Shown here piece after piece: positions 11,958 to 25,583 of a stretch of 64,000 nucleotides of DNA (position 1 is its first letter; the number at the start of each line of letters is the position of its first letter). The translations under genes were made by a program, and so were the position numbers. The stretch lies in the NCBI GenBank assembly GCA_002682825.1, contig NOKP01000010.1, positions 1-64,000 on the forward strand, read 5' to 3'. Below the pieces are notes generated by a model that made no database searches, had not been told where the DNA came from, and saw only the letters and a list, made by a program, of their open reading frames with translations. This DNA is from Neonectria sp. B-13 (lineage: Eukaryota > Ascomycota > Sordariomycetes > Hypocreales > Nectriaceae).

Positions 11958-12557
11958 GGCGACGGCCTTGAATCAGAGTTCCTCGATTCGTGGACGGAAG
12001 AGAGGAGGAACCGGAGGCTAGTGAGGGTGAGCTCAGCAGGCAGGGAAGCCTGTCACGTCAGTCGCGGCACCTCCCATCCGACGCGCTCAATCTGGGCGGT
12101 CCTCTTCGGGGAGTTGGTGGTGCGTTCCACGCGAGAACACTTCGACAGACGATGGCAGAAATGTTGCGCCACGAGATGGAGGCGCTGGGTGTCGTCGCGT
12201 ATTGAGATGGTGCTTCTCTGCCTCGAGCGTGAAGGAGAGAGCTTCAACTCCCAAACGAGAGTCGCGTAGTTTTAAAGTCACGTGAGTTGAGCCGCCTCCC
12301 TCTTTACATTCACAGGCACCACGCCGAGATTTAGCCGCTCTCAATGCGTTCACCTTTTTGACCTCCAGCACAGCCAGCTGCCAACCAAGATTCATTGTGC
12401 AAGCGCAAACATCCTCTCTTTGCTTGCACTGCTGCGTTTCGCTTTGCGCAAAGTCCTGGTTGCCTTCGCGCGTGGTTAAACGACTGCCGAACTGATACCT
12501 CAGGGATCCGGTCCTCGACTGATGTGACTGGTAGACTAACAGTAGGTGTCTGCGACC
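11958..12557. promoter_or_regulatory. shared divergent promoter, TAF4 / YSH1
   Basis: This 600-base gap lies between two outward-reading start codons, so it must contain both promoters and leaders. I do not see a clear TATA box. No separate gene is supported. Confidence 0.6.
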
Positions 12558-15461
12558 ATGGCATCCAAGCGAAAGGCGGCGGCGATGAATGCGGCGGCCA
12601 TGGAGGAGCCCGTAGATCCTTCTGATGAGCTCATGTTCCTCTGCCTGGGAGGTGGCAACGAAGTCGGTCGATCATGTCACATCATCCAGTACAAGGGGAA
12701 GACGGTCATGGTAAGCGATCGAGATGTATGCAAGCTCCTGCGACGAACCAGTCTAATTGCCATTCCCACCAGCTCGATGCCGGTCAACATCCCGCCTACG
12801 ATGGTCTCGCCGCGCTCCCGTTCTACGACGACTTCGATCTCAGCACTGTCGATGTGCTCCTTATCAGCCAGTAAGCGCACCTTCCTCTCTCCCCTTTCGA
12901 CGATACAGGCTGGACAGGGCGGTGGACAACATTGGTGATCTTGTGATGGGACGGACAGTGCTGCCCCTGTTCAGAGTCATTGCTCGTGTGATATTTTTCC
13001 ATCCCGTATGCCAGATGAATACAATACAGTCTTCCCCCGTTTACCGACGTTTCTGTTTACCGCCTTGTGATACCGTCCTGTCCTTGAAACCCATCGTCCA
13101 GCCTCCAGCCACGCACATCCCTTGAAAGAAGGAAGGCTAACCAGCAATAGTTTCCACGTCGATCATGCGGCCTCGCTGCCCTATGTGCTTGCAAAGACCA
13201 ACTTCCGGGGACGCGTCTTCATGACGCATCCTACCAAGGCTATCTACAAGTGGCTTATTCAGGACAGCGTCAGAGTGGGCAACACATCCTCGAACCCGAC
13301 GTCACAGCCTGTCTACACGGAGCAAGACCACCTCAACACCTTTCCTCAGATCGAAGCCATTGACTACCATACTACTCATACTATTTCCTCTATCCGAATC
13401 ACCCCCTATCCAGCTGGCCATGTGCTTGGAGCAGCTATGTTTCTCATTGAGATCGCCGGCCTCAACATCTTCTTCACGGGCGATTACTCTCGAGAGCAGG
13501 ATCGACATCTTGTTTCCGCTGAGGTCCCCAAAGGTGTCAAGATCGATGTTCTCATCACGGAGTCAACCTACGGTATTGCCTCTCACGTTCCTCGTCTCGA
13601 GAGAGAACAAGCTCTTATGAAGTCCATCACTTCAATCCTCAACCGCGGCGGCCGCGTTCTCATGCCCGTCTTCGCACTAGGACGAGCCCAGGAGCTGCTA
13701 CTCATCCTTGACGAGTACTGGGGTAAGCACGCTGAGTTCCAGCGATATCCCATATACTACGCCAGTAACCTGGCGCGAAAATGTATGTTGGTTTACCAGA
13801 CTTACGTCGGTGCCATGAACGACAACATCAAGCGCCTCTTCCGAGAGCGCATGGCTGAGGCAGAAGCATCTGGCGACGGAGCTGGCAAGGGCGGTCCTTG
13901 GGATTTCAAGTATATCCGATCTCTCAAGAACCTCGACCGTTTCGACGATGTCGGCGGTTGTGTCATGCTTGCCAGTCCGGGTATGCTCCAAAACGGTGTC
14001 AGCCGGGAGCTACTGGAGCGGTGGGCACCGAGCGAGAAGAACGGTGTTATCATCACCGGTTATAGTGTCGAGGGTACCATGGCGAAGCAAATTATGCAGG
14101 AGCCAGACCAGATCCAGGCCGTCATGTCTCGCAGCATGGCTGGTGCCCGACGAGCGCCCGGCGGTGATGGCGAGAAGGTCCTTCTTCCGCGCCGATGCAG
14201 CGTCGCGGAGTATTCCTTTGCTGCTCACGTCGATGGCGTCGAGAACCGCGAGTTTATTGAGGAGGTAGCAGCACCGGTTGTGGTATGTCACCCAAGTCAT
14301 TGTTTGCGTGTCCTTTGTGCCTTTTCTAACTGACCTCCCCCCTAGATCCTCGTCCACGGCGAACAGCACAACATGATGCGGCTCAAGTCCAAACTTCTCT
14401 CCCTCAACGCCAGCAAAACCGCAAAGGTCAAGGTCTTCTCGCCACGTAACTGCGAAGAGCTCCGCATCCCTTTCAAGGCCGACAAGACAGCAAAGGTCGT
14501 CGGAAAGCTCGCCTCCATCCAGCCGCCCCAGGGAACGGACGCGGACGCGGCAGCATCGGCCTCGCTCGTCACTGGTGTGCTCGTCCAGAACGACTTCAAG
14601 CTGTCACTCATGGCGCCCGAGGACCTCCGCGAGTATGCGGGCCTCAACACCACCACCATCACCTGTAAGCAGCGGCTGACGCTCAGCGCCGCGGGCGTCG
14701 ATCTCGTACGCTGGGCGCTTGAGGGCACTTTCGGCACCATCGAGGAGCTGCCTGAGATGCGCAATGGCAACAACGGCCTGACCAACGGGGAAGATATCGA
14801 AGTTGACGGCGAAGACACCAAGCCCGAGGAGGCTGACGAAGAGGTCGCCAGCCTCGTTGCAGCATACCTAGTCATGGGCTGCGTGGCCGTCCGGTACCGC
14901 ACCAACGGCGAAGTTGAGCTCGAGTGGGAGGGCAACATGCTCAACGATGGCATCGCCGACTCCATTATGGCCGTACTCTTCTCCGTCGAGAGCTCCCCAG
15001 CCGCGGTGAAGCGCTCCTCCGCCAAGCACCCGCACACCCACGAGCTGCCGGCCAAGAACCCGCACCGCACCCCAAGCCCCGAGGAGCGTCTCGAGCGCCT
15101 ACTCTGGTTCCTTGAGGCCCAGTTCGGCCAGGATAACGTTGCTCCCGTCGCAACGCCCAAGCTGCCCCCGCTGGCCAAGGACGAAGATGCCAAGGCCAAA
15201 GAGGAACCTGAAGACGAGGACGCCATGAAGGTCGAGGACGACGATGCGAACGCGGAGTTGGAAGAGCGACAGCGTAAGGAGATTGAGCGCCTGCACAAGG
15301 TTGGCATCCCCGTCCCGGGCGTGTCCATCAAGGTTGATAGGATGGCTGCAACTGTGTGGTTGGAGGACCTCGAGGTGGAGTGTACCAACAAGATCTTTGC
15401 CGACAGAGTAAGGGCGGTGGTGGAGCGAGCAGTCGAGGTGACTGCTCCTCTTTGGGGTTGA
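12558..15461 (+). CDS. YSH1: mRNA 3'-end-processing endoribonuclease (CPSF73 family)
   Basis: Exons: 12558-12710, 12773-12870, 13151-14282, 14346-15461 (832 aa). It is the metallo-beta-lactamase/beta-CASP nuclease of the cleavage and polyadenylation factor, cutting pre-mRNA before poly(A) addition in the nucleus. Visible features are the [10 protein letters not shown] start block, the zinc-binding HFHVDH motif (residues 84-89; its first His codon is split by the 280-nt second intron), the [11 protein letters not shown] block, TESTYG, the beta-CASP segment ([20 protein letters not shown], then [18 protein letters not shown]) and the CPSF73 C-terminal domain with an acidic, low-complexity insert near 15180-15250. 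Length fits the family. It is convergent with VPH1, with 209 bases between stops. Confidence 0.95.
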
Positions 15462-15670
15462 AAATGTTTCAAGCAAGAGACAGAAAACATCACAATGTAG
15501 TCTAGTTAGTTTCTCTATTTGGTTGAGTAAACACCAGGGACAATGGACGCTGGTACAAGCACGTAATTCTAAGGTTGCGTTGTGTTACCTATCATACAAC
15601 AAAGGGACTGCAAAGTCTACTGTAACAACTAATTATTCTCCCGTGAACCCGATCAAATACACCTACACTA

Positions 15671-18480
15671 TCATCCCAAGTAATCCTTCAACTCATCCGA
15701 CTCTTCCAGTAGCGTGCTGAACGAGAAAGGCGTAAAAGGCCAACCCGCAAACTCGGCAAACTTGGAGAAGGACTCAACCCACGCCAATCTGAGCGAATGC
15801 AACATGGCACTGGTACCCTCCATGCAAACCAGAATTGCGATTGCTGCGAGTCAAGTTAGACATTGTAGTGTGATATAGCGAAGGGAAGGGGCTTACTCAG
15901 GAAGAACCACATGTAGAAGCAGACGACGATCATGATGACACCGATAATACCAGGGGTCACCAGAGCCGGACCCATAGTCATGCTCCAGAGCACAACACTC
16001 AGCTGTTGATGAGCCAGGGACAAGGCCCAAAGTCGGAGATACGAAGCAGTGTGAGAAACACAGTTAAGACAGAACTCTGCAATGTTGTTAGTTTCGACAA
16101 AAACACATTCGCCCACTCAGAATAGCCTTACCAATGGTGTGGATAACCTGATGAATCATGACCTCGCTGAATTCAAACTCCTCATGCTCTTCGTCGATGT
16201 TTTGGGAGATCATAGCAACGCCTTCGCCATCCTCGTCAAAGCTAGGACCATGGCCGTTACTGTTGCCATTGCCCTGACCCTCATCATCATCGCCATCCAG
16301 GGCACTAACGCGGGAGTTTTCACCTATGCTACGGTAGCCCTTGGCACGTGCCTGGTTGTGCTCCCATCTGAGATAGAAGGGCTTGAGGAAGAGAAGGATG
16401 GGGACCTGGGCGACCGCCAAGAGCAGGAGAGTGACCTGAACAGTTGCTTGTCCAGGATACAGCTGCTCGTCGAGGGTGCCAGGCTGCAAGAACATGTAAA
16501 TCAACATGTTCAGGAGACCTGGGGGTTGGCGGCCAGTTCCAAGCCAGTCCACAGACCACTTGTAGACGATGCAAACAACGAGGTAGCCGAAGATGGCCTG
16601 GAAAAATATCATGCCAGGGATGAAGTTGGCCCAGATATCAATGGGCTTCCTGAAGTGGCGAGCGTTGATGTATGAGAAGCAGAGGGAGTAGGTCATGTGA
16701 GCCCAACCGAGGATGATACTCATCTTCATCTTGTAACTGTTGCTGAAGAGCAAATCGTTCTCAGTACCGTGCCAAGCGTAATCCAGACCGAAGGGGTAGC
16801 GGTAACCCTTGTCGTTCAGAGTAGCTGTAATACTGGTTCCGTTATGCCAACCTTCAGGCTTCTCGTATTCCCAAGCGCTAGGGAACAGAGTCATCGACTT
16901 GGAGAAGATATCGTTGTAGATAAGGCCAGTGAAGAGAGAAAAGACAGCCATGGTGAGAGCAATGTATCGTCCATAGAACATCATGGCGAAGAGTTCAAAG
17001 GTGACCTTCTTTAGCGACTTCTCCCAATAGATCATCGCGCCGGCAGCGGAAACCATAATGATGGCGTGGCCAAGATCACCGAACATGACGGCGAACAAGA
17101 AAGGGAAGGTGATGAAGACGGGAATCGCCGGGTTGACCTCCTGGTACGTGGCGGTACCGTATGCGTTGACAATGGTCTGGAAGCCCTCGGTGAACTTGTT
17201 GGTCTTCAGGTATGTGGGAGGCGTCTTGTTCGTCTGGATCTTGTTGATGATGGAAGGAACTGAGAGGCCAGCTCGGTTAGTCACATCCTGAAGTGTCGTC
17301 CTGATCAGAGGCAGATCATTGGTAGGGCACCAGGCTTCGGCAATGAGAGTGCGGCGGGCCTTGTCATAGGAGAAGAGGTTGAGCGTGCTGAAGACAGCCT
17401 TTTCCTTGGCGACGAGAACCGTCCAGGCAGACAGGGACTGCGAGATCTGGTTAAGCTCCGCCTGTAGGGTCGCCTGGGTGTTGTGAAGAACGTTTTGCAC
17501 ATCCTTAAGTCTGTTGTTGACCTCGTGGATCTGGTCACGTCGGAGATCGCTGTTCTCATCGACGTTGTAGACCTCGGCACCCATGGACTCGGAGATCTTG
17601 CGGATCTTGGCGAGGATCTCCTTGCCGTGAGCGAAGATGACGAATACGTTCTTGTTGACGGCCTCGTTGTTGGAGGGGTCAATCAACGGCTCAGGGATCT
17701 CGGACTGGTTCATGTACAAGTTGCCGCGAAGAGTACGCCAGAGGATGCGCTCAAAGGCACCGACCCTGTCCCTACCAATAACACCAGCGACGAAGCCAAT
17801 GTTCATGCCTGAGAAGGATCGCTCCACATCCGCAGCTTCGTGGTGCTGTTCAATGTCCGAGAGCAAGGGAGCGTCATCGTCTTCGGTCGACGCTCGAATT
17901 TCGTCGACATTTCCGTGAGCGCGGTCGAAGAAGCTGCCGGCCTCACGCAGAACCCAGCGCCACTCTGTCAAGTCGCCCTCACGCTTCTTCAGCGTCTCGT
18001 AGCTCTCGTTCAAGGCGGAGATTCGCTGTTCGAGCTTCTGGCTTCGCTCTGAGAGCTCGTCGATTTCGGAGGTGGAAGGCGATGCGAGTCTCTCAACATC
18101 GAGATCAAGCTTTCGGAGCGGGATGCCAATCTTCTCCATCTGGCCATAGAAATATCCTGCGCAATGGTTAGTTGGAGCTTTGGTGGTTGCCTGGAGGGTG
18201 ACGTACGCAGCTGTCGCTCAACATTGTCGAGACGTCGGATCTCCTGGGTAAAGGTGCGCTGGAAGGCGGTGACTTTCTCGTTCAGCTGGATGAAGTTAGA
18301 CACGCGTTAGCTGGTGGCATCCTGGAGCAGTTTGATGATGGCAAAGCTTACGTCTCGGAACTGGCAGAGCCCAAGCTCGCCCAGGGCCGTAACGACTTCA
18401 CGACCAATTTCATTGGAGACATAGAGCTGCACCATGCTCATGTCCGCCGAGCGGAACGGGGTGTCCGGTTTGGGTGCCAT
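15671..18480 (-). CDS. VPH1: vacuolar H+-ATPase V0 subunit a
   Basis: Exons on the minus strand: 18480-18352, 18285-18207, 18156-16132, 16076-15897, 15843-15671 (861 aa). Subunit a forms the proton half-channels of the V-ATPase membrane sector and acidifies the vacuole and endosomes. The N-terminal cytosolic half has the typical start ([12 protein letters not shown]) and predicted coiled coils. The membrane half contains FGDLGHAI, the NDIFSKS loop and the essential-arginine helix ([15 protein letters not shown]), followed by the last helix and an acidic tail. An acidic, Asn/Gly-rich loop precedes the final helices. One gene for this subunit is usual in filamentous fungi; yeast has two (VPH1, STV1), so the symbol denotes family. 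Confidence 0.95.
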
Positions 18481-19224
18481 GGTGATGCAGCTGAATCACC
18501 AAGACTCGAATCGACGTTATGTTGGAGCTTGTCAAGGAGCAAGGCACGTTCATCGCGGTTACGTCGCAATAGGACTGGCACGTCGGAGGGAGATTGTTCC
18601 GAAACATGTAGTCACGTGCACTCCACTTCCTCCTGAAAGTATGTGGAGCACTGCCACATTTGTCGCAGCGTCGCAACGCCACACTACGTAATTTCTAGGC
18701 AGCTGGCTATTTTGGTGCATTTAGCTATGCACCAGTAAGAAGCGATTGTTCCGAATAGCGGGAATGAGCACTGCGCCGACCTCCTAGATGAAGTGCAATA
18801 ATACGCCTTTTCGAAGGCAGGTCGTTGGCTAGACATGAACGATCGGTCACTTGCTTGACAAATCGTCTAGGGCTATGTCATGATAACGACCACCAAGTTG
18901 AAATGGACAGTATTCATCTGGGTGTCTTCACGTTCACGATTGGGGTCTCAAGACTCTTCGACAGGTATCTAGTTCATCATAGTCATTATTGAGTATATAC
19001 AGGCTTTTTTTCTTCCGTCATTTTCATGTGCCAAAACGCTTTCTGAATCAAATGACTTTTTCGCTAAGTATTCTTCAAACGCTGTGCGCCACCTGGGATA
19101 TGTGACCCCCATGCAACCGACCAACCAAAGGGGAAAGCAAAACCAGCCCAAATAACTCCGTAATGAAGGTGAGTAGAGATCAAACGCGTGCTGCTTATCG
19201 TTCATCGTCGTAGGCGGCTCGGGT
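18481..19224. other. intergenic, VPH1 upstream region
   Basis: About 740 bases between the VPH1 start and the stop of the F-box gene. Frames are short and unconvincing; nothing else is recognised. Confidence 0.5.
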
Positions 19225-21133
19225 TTAGAGTCGTCGTCCGAACATAAATGTGCCGTACATGCCTCCGACGTCGGCCTCCGCTACCGGGATCTTCCTCATG
19301 CCCCAGCTCTCTGCGCCCATCTTCCACCACCGAGCACCGTTGTCCCGAGTAGTTCCGTCCGAGTTCATACGGACAAGCCAGTAACGACTACCGAACTCCT
19401 TGGCAGTCCATCCCACGCGCTCCAGGTTCTTCCTGACCTTGGCGGCTCGCTCGTATGCTCGCTCCTCGAGTTCGATAACGTGCAGCGGGGCGGAGGCGGG
19501 GCTCAAAAGTGCGTTTGCACTTCCGATGATGGTGTCGATGTCGGAGATGTCAAGATAACGAAGGTTGTGGGGGATCCATTGCTGATCCTGGTACAGGAGT
19601 CGGTGAATGTCGCTGAGCTCAAGGCCGCGGCCGATGGCGAGCTCCTCCAGTTGCTGGACAAGAGGGGTGAGGAGAGGGATTTGAGAGGGATCCATTCTGC
19701 TGCCCTTCAAGCTAAGGGACCGCAGAGTGGTGGGTAGCCGGGGGAGGATGGCGTCCACGTCCGCCTTGCCTAGCAGGAGATGACTGCTAGCAATGGTTGC
19801 AAGGCTGAGAACCGCCAGGGTCTGAATGACAGAGGGGTGTGTCGTGATAAACTTGACCACGACCTCGGAGGTCAACTCCCGACACTTGGCCAAGTTCAGG
19901 TGAGTGAGTCTCGCCGTCTCGGGAATGCTCTGTAGCGCAAGATCGGTGACCCTTGTTCCAGCCAAATCGAGGTGAGTGACCCGGTTGAGGCGGGGCAGAA
20001 TAGTCTCAAAGACAGACGCAGGCAAGTTCAAGCACTTGTGGAAGGAAACGCGGGTGAGAGTGAGAGTTTCGGGGAAGGGAGACTGCATCAGAGTTTGGAA
20101 CGAGTTCTTGAAATAGGGCGAAGCGCAACCACAGAAGTCAACGGCCTGAAGGCGGGGCATATCAAAGAAGAGCTTCTTGAGCACATCAGGGCCAAGGTCC
20201 TCGTCAATGTACTCTTGCGCGAGGAACTCCTGGAGGTATGGGGTCAGCTCCAAACACTTCAGCAGGGTCTCGGAGGTCAGGTTTCGAGTCTGCGCCCGCT
20301 GGCTGGCGGTAGAGAAGATGGTGGAGGGGTTGAAGTGGCTGAAGTCCAAGCGCCGCACAATGGAGGCAAGGGCTGTGTACTCGGTAATGGTGTTTAAGAA
20401 CTTGCGGAAGATGCGCGAGTGGGGGATGGTGATGTGTCGGTAGAGGGTGTTGAGAGTGGCGGCGTGGATAGAGCGCGAGGTCAGCAGGAGGGCCATCAAA
20501 TCGGCGTTGCGGGTAGTGAGCCCGTTGGGAGGGATCTCAATGACGAGAAGATCGATAATGGCAACTGAGATCAACAAGTCAGCGGGGGAGCTTGCGACAG
20601 GGGTACAGGGTCCCTGGCTTTCGATGACGGAGCGTGAACTTACCGAGAACCTCGCTCGGGAGCCGCTCCATGGGCGACGTTCCGGTCGCATAGTGATTGA
20701 GAGGCTTCTTGACGACGGGGGCGGGAGAGCTCCATGTCATGGACAGCTTGTGCAAGTCCTCGCAGCTACGGCTGGCGGCCTTGCCCTTGATGGGGATCTG
20801 CTTCCACCCGCGGAAGTTATCTGCAGGGAACCAAAAGCCATGAAGCCGACTGTGAGGCTGCGTCAGAGGAGCCTGGAAGGATGGCTGGGCAATCTCAGCG
20901 GTGGGTGATTCATCGAATACCTCTTCCGTCCCTTGGGTATAGGAGGAGATTTTAGAGCGCGTGAAGGTCTGCGCCAGACCGTCGTCGTTCTCCCGCACCG
21001 AGGAGAAGGACGAGCGGGCCGTTTTGTCACTGCTGCTGTTGGGGGAGTCGGGGCGCGACATCTTTGCCTTGAGCAGAGCAGAAAGATCAAAGTGAGGCAC
21101 CTCGTGGTGCGCAGGGCTGAGGGAGACGGCCAT
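19225..21133 (-). CDS. F-box protein with leucine-rich-repeat-like region
   Basis: Exons on the minus strand: 21133-20644 and 20564-19225 (609 aa). The 79-nt intron (GTAAGT...CTCAG, phase 1) falls inside the F-box, joining MERLPSEVL to VAIIDLLVIEI. The N-terminal ~150 residues are Ser-rich and disordered. The F-box (about 155-205) would bind Skp1 in an SCF ubiquitin ligase. Residues about 230-470 contain LRR/RNI-like segments (for example RVTHLDLAGTRVTDLALQSI and RLTHLNLAKCRELT), which usually select the substrate. The C-terminus is Trp/Gly-rich (RWWKMGAESWGMRKIPV). I recognise it as an ascomycete-conserved F-box/LRR type but cannot name its substrate. Confidence 0.82.
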
Positions 21134-24100
21134 GCGAATCTCGAGTAGAGTAGGAAGCGGGCCGACCCTTGGGGAAGGGAGGTAGGCAGTTGGGTGGGTG
21201 TAGTAGGGAGGAAGAGAGACAGGTGGGCAGAGCGAGCTTGGCGTGTCTCAGCGAGGGTCGCGAGGATTCAAAGAAGCGTGGCGAGCTTTTTGGTAGCGAG
21301 TAGGTAGCAGCAGTTTCGACGAGGTCGGGTGGGATGGGACGAGGGCTCGGCGTATGTTGTGTTGGTGTGTGAGCCACGGGCTAAGCGTAACTGTTATGTA
21401 AGAGCAAACGATGGTCCCGAGGATGCGGAGAGGCGGCGGAGAGTCGTTTAGGTCAGTAAAAGACGAAAGATCAGGTCAGGTTTAAGTTGCAGTCGAGGTT
21501 GAGAGTTTGGGGAGGAAGACGAGGAAACGGTCGAGGACGCCCCGGGCGCATCGGGCCCTGGGGCAGGATATAAAGGCAGCGACCGAGCGGCGAACAACCC
21601 GACTCAAGGCGACGGGAGGAGGACTCATGAGGGCCAAAACGGGGCCAAAAGCCGCCAAACCGCCAGACCGGCCAGGTCAAAGGGTCGAGAAGCGGGCCCC
21701 CGATGAGAGCGCCACCCTTGCCCTTGGCCAGCCACCAAGGGACGTTGGCAGTTGGCACAGGCGAAGCGTGCTGGCGTTGTTGGCATGCACGGGGCCATTA
21801 GCTCAGGATCGCACAATATTGGGTAATGGAAATCGGGGACTGGATGTCGCGGGCCCGTCAGGTGAGCAACACACCACGGGGAAGGGATGCGAGATGGCTC
21901 CATGCTCCGTGCTCTGGAGACGATGGAGACGAGCCTGGGACGGACTCGGGAGAGCCATGCGGCGAGCAGGCATGGGCCGCCAAGCCCCAGTCCTAGTTAG
22001 CGACGAAAGACGACAAGGCGGCGCCGGATCGGCCTGGTACAGCACTGGACGCCGTAGACTCACAGGACCCTTGCCAGGCCCCAGGTTATAATAGTGGCGG
22101 CCAGAGCGGCTCCATTGGATGCAGAAACCGGGAGATTGGGTAATGAGAACGACCCGGCAGCCACGAAACAACAGCTTTTTGGCCGTCATGCCGCTTTGAA
22201 GAAAAAAAATATCACACAGAGCAAGTACAGTGCAGCATGTACCATGTACGATGCCAACCTAACCCGCTGATCCTATTGCTAATCGGGGCCCTGGAAAATT
22301 CAAAGATTGCCGCTGCTGTTGCTGCGGGAAAGTAGTCTCCGTCCGGGCTTTTCGCACGTCCCCGTGATCTCGCCTCCGCCATCGCCGTCATCGCCGCCTC
22401 CGTCTCCGCCTCCTGCTCGGCCGTGGTCAGGCGGTTGCTCAGGTCAGCAAGCCTATCTCGGCACAGTTGGTACTGGCTACATGCCTTACCTGGGCACATA
22501 TGTAGCTCTGACCTGACGACAGCAGCCATGGCCGATGACGCGACATGGGCCTCGCCCGGCTACAACACGCACTTCTCGCACACACGCACACACACGCACG
22601 CATCCTTTCGCAAGTTGGTGCACTAAATCCTACACCCTCGCCTGTCCGTCTGTAACCCCGTTGAGGCGTGGCCCAGAAACGTAACGTAATAGATGCAGGT
22701 GTAGAGTAATGGAAATACAAGGCCCCTCATCTCTCAAGCGGGGAGAGCCAAAGAAGCAAGCCATCTTGTTTTCCCAATCCATCCTCGTGACCAAGTCTCG
22801 CCAAGACACAATGCAACGCCTGCGATTCGATAGGTTCATCTGGCTGTCGCTTCAAGCATCTCCTCGGACATGATGTCTTGTGAAACATGATTTAAGACGC
22901 AGCCTCACGGCATGCAGATTTTGGTTCCATTGTTGGACAGATTTGTGTACAACTGGTGGACGAATCAGATGTAGTACGAACTTACGGCACCCTTCCCGAT
23001 CGGCCAAGACCTCCGACGATATCCTTCGACGGCCATGCCGAACTCGCCGGCTCCTGCCCCCAAAGCGCTGGGATGGATCAGCAAAGCACAACACACGCAC
23101 ACTACGGTAGTTACTTCGTACAGGCGGACGTGAAAAATGGAAAACAAGACTAAAAATGAACTGCCTGCCATGGTAGGCAAAGGGTGACACAGCAGAACCG
23201 GCAACGGCAGCCGGTCGCCATAAGGGTATTAGGAATTTTTGTGAGCCAGAAAGCCAAGAACCGCGCTTCCAGACCCAGTAGGGCGACATCGCACCGTCCG
23301 GGACCCTGTCAAGCCCGTTCGTCGGCCCTCCACTAACTCAGATAGCGATGGCGCCAACTGGGAGCTTAAACAGGCGAGTGCGCAACGGGGGCCTTAGACG
23401 ATGGAAGCGCGGACACACACACGAATGCACCTAGAATGCAGAGCTATGTGAACTTGGTACTAGGGTCGTATCTGGAAACCCGCCGCGAAGGGCCGAGACC
23501 GATACCAGCCGCCGAGATAGCAACTGGCAAGGAAGAAGAATAAAGGAAGGTCCTTCGAAATGGAGTTGGGGGTCGGGTACGCTAAACACGATAAGATGAG
23601 ATAACCACGACGAGGTTCACCTCCACACTCCACAACGTCAAGCAGAAGCACGATGTTGATGCTGCATTGCCTCTCCGTGCTTTGCGTGTTTGTAATAAGC
23701 TGTACAAAGCCTGGGCCGATGGCAATCTGGTATAGGAAAACATGGGGCAACCATGCGAATGGGAGCATCCAACATGCGATTCAGAGGCCAGCACGTGCCC
23801 CCCGGGGGCACGTTCGACTCTCCGACGTCTAGAATATCGAATACGGGGGAGTGACCGCCTCGCTTTGGATACCGCCACGGAATGAATCGTCGGTGACAGA
23901 CAGATCAAGCGTTTCCGATATTGAACATCGTTCGTCAAAGGCTGCCCCGGGAGATGAGCAACCATAAGGGGGCACGTGGTCTCTTTCAGGCAGCTCAACA
24001 GAATTCGTGGCCACTCCCATCTCAATCCATTCTCTCCCCTCTCCTCTCCCTCCTCTCCGGCATAAGCCAGTCCGTCCCTGGAAGTCTCGGCGTTACGTAC

Positions 24101-25583
24101 GCACTCCCACGACTAGCGAGGTATGCGTACGGCCTTAGGTGCATCCCGTTGCTGCAGGGCCAGCTGCTCTAGCCTCTGGCTTCTGCAAGCGCCGTGCACC
24201 CCCTCGCCGCCTCGCCCAACCCCTGCTGGGGCTCTGTCCAATGCCACCGCCAGTCGTTTACCCCGGATTTCGGATTTCACAGGGACGTCATACCCGAGCC
24301 GTCTCATCTCGTTTTGCTTGTTATCGAGTAACAGTACGGGACGTTCGGGGCTATCTATCCTCACTTCTCGTCTCGGACGTCACCTCGCTCCTCCGAAGAC
24401 GCATCCCCGAGGTGAGATCTGACTTTCCACGCCCCCAGCAGAACCTCCGATTATCGCGCCCGCCCTCCGATGACCCCCGTGTGACTCCTATGCGCACGCC
24501 GACGACGTCGTACTTACCGCATGACAAGACGCGAGAACCCAAAACGACAATAATCATGGCCAACATCTCTCTCTTTAGTCTCATTCCCTTAGCCCTGTCT
24601 GCTACAATACCACCCGCCATGCCCGCTCGTTCTTTTCTTCGCTTCTAGTCTAGCCTCGTTTCCCCATTCCCCAGCACCCGTTTCCAAGCCTCACCCACAG
24701 CTGCTCCGTGGAGCCCGTAGTCCGTAGTCTACGTACCACCACATCTCGAGGTCCCTCCCTACCCGGCCCGGGGCCCCAACAAACACGGTAGTGGCACAGA
24801 GACAGGCACTCGACTCGGACACATAGTCTCCATTAGCGGCCCAGACACAAACACGCTCGCGGGTCATGGCGTTGTGTCAGTTCGTCTCCCCCTCATGAAC
24901 AGGAAATGGAGCCTTCTCGTTGGTCAATTGCTATACCCATTTTCATCTCCAGTTTCGCTTCGGCGCCAGCGCCAACACACCAGGAAGCCTCTGGAATCGT
25001 CTCCAGGGCTTGGCCTGTTATTACATAACGCTTTGCTGCTAGCGGTCTGCATCACCTCCTCGTGATCACTTTGCTCACCCCCTACGTTCCGAAGTCCCGC
25101 TGCACCGCCCAAACCACCACACATTGGTATCGTGACTTTTCTTCGCTCGCTAATACGGTTCCTATGTGCTTCTATTGCTCTAGTCCAACATACCAAATGA
25201 CCTCGAACATCGCCCTCCCCGCAATTTCCCCCGCCTCCTTCACCCCGCCCCCGATGCGCCTACACCACACATGGCGTCTCACATTGCATCCTGTTGACAC
25301 ATCGTGATCATCCTCCGATCGCTTCAACGCAAAGCTCAGCGCGAGGTCCTGGGTCATGTTTCTGACCGGCCCGGGCGGAATCCCTCCAAAAAAAAAAATC
25401 AAACGGTGCTGTATGACCATGCCTCCTCCCAAAAAGAAACGCCGTTTGTGCCTGTCATATACATGCTGTCTAGCCTAGGCAGTTGCAGCCGTTCCAGCCG
25501 TTCCAGCCGATGGTAAATATGTCGTTGAGACCATTGTGACTCGTCCATGACTCGTCCGTCACTCGTAGTCTTGCTCATCGCCT
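21134..25583. other. 4.4-kb gene-poor gap
   Basis: It lies between the start of the F-box gene and the stop of the ING gene. It is locally C/A-rich, with a (ca)n-like stretch near 22576-22600 and CT-rich DNA near 24020-24060. Frames of 60-195 codons occur on both strands but show no domain, no consistent codon bias and no plausible splice partners. A 30-codon frame starting ATGGCCAACATC near 24556 looks like a signal peptide by chance. I find no tRNA or other RNA. It could hold a long promoter, a lineage-specific gene or a lncRNA. Confidence 0.45.

Noticed and set aside
14342..15493. 383-aa minus-strand frame opposite YSH1
   Set aside because: It is Ser/Arg-rich, arises from the reverse of C/G-ending codons of a confidently identified gene, and has no family features.
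24139..24648. 169-aa plus frame and an embedded signal-peptide-like 30-codon frame
   Set aside because: Arg/Pro/Ser-rich composition, no continuation after the hydrophobic stretch, and no splice donor giving a longer protein.
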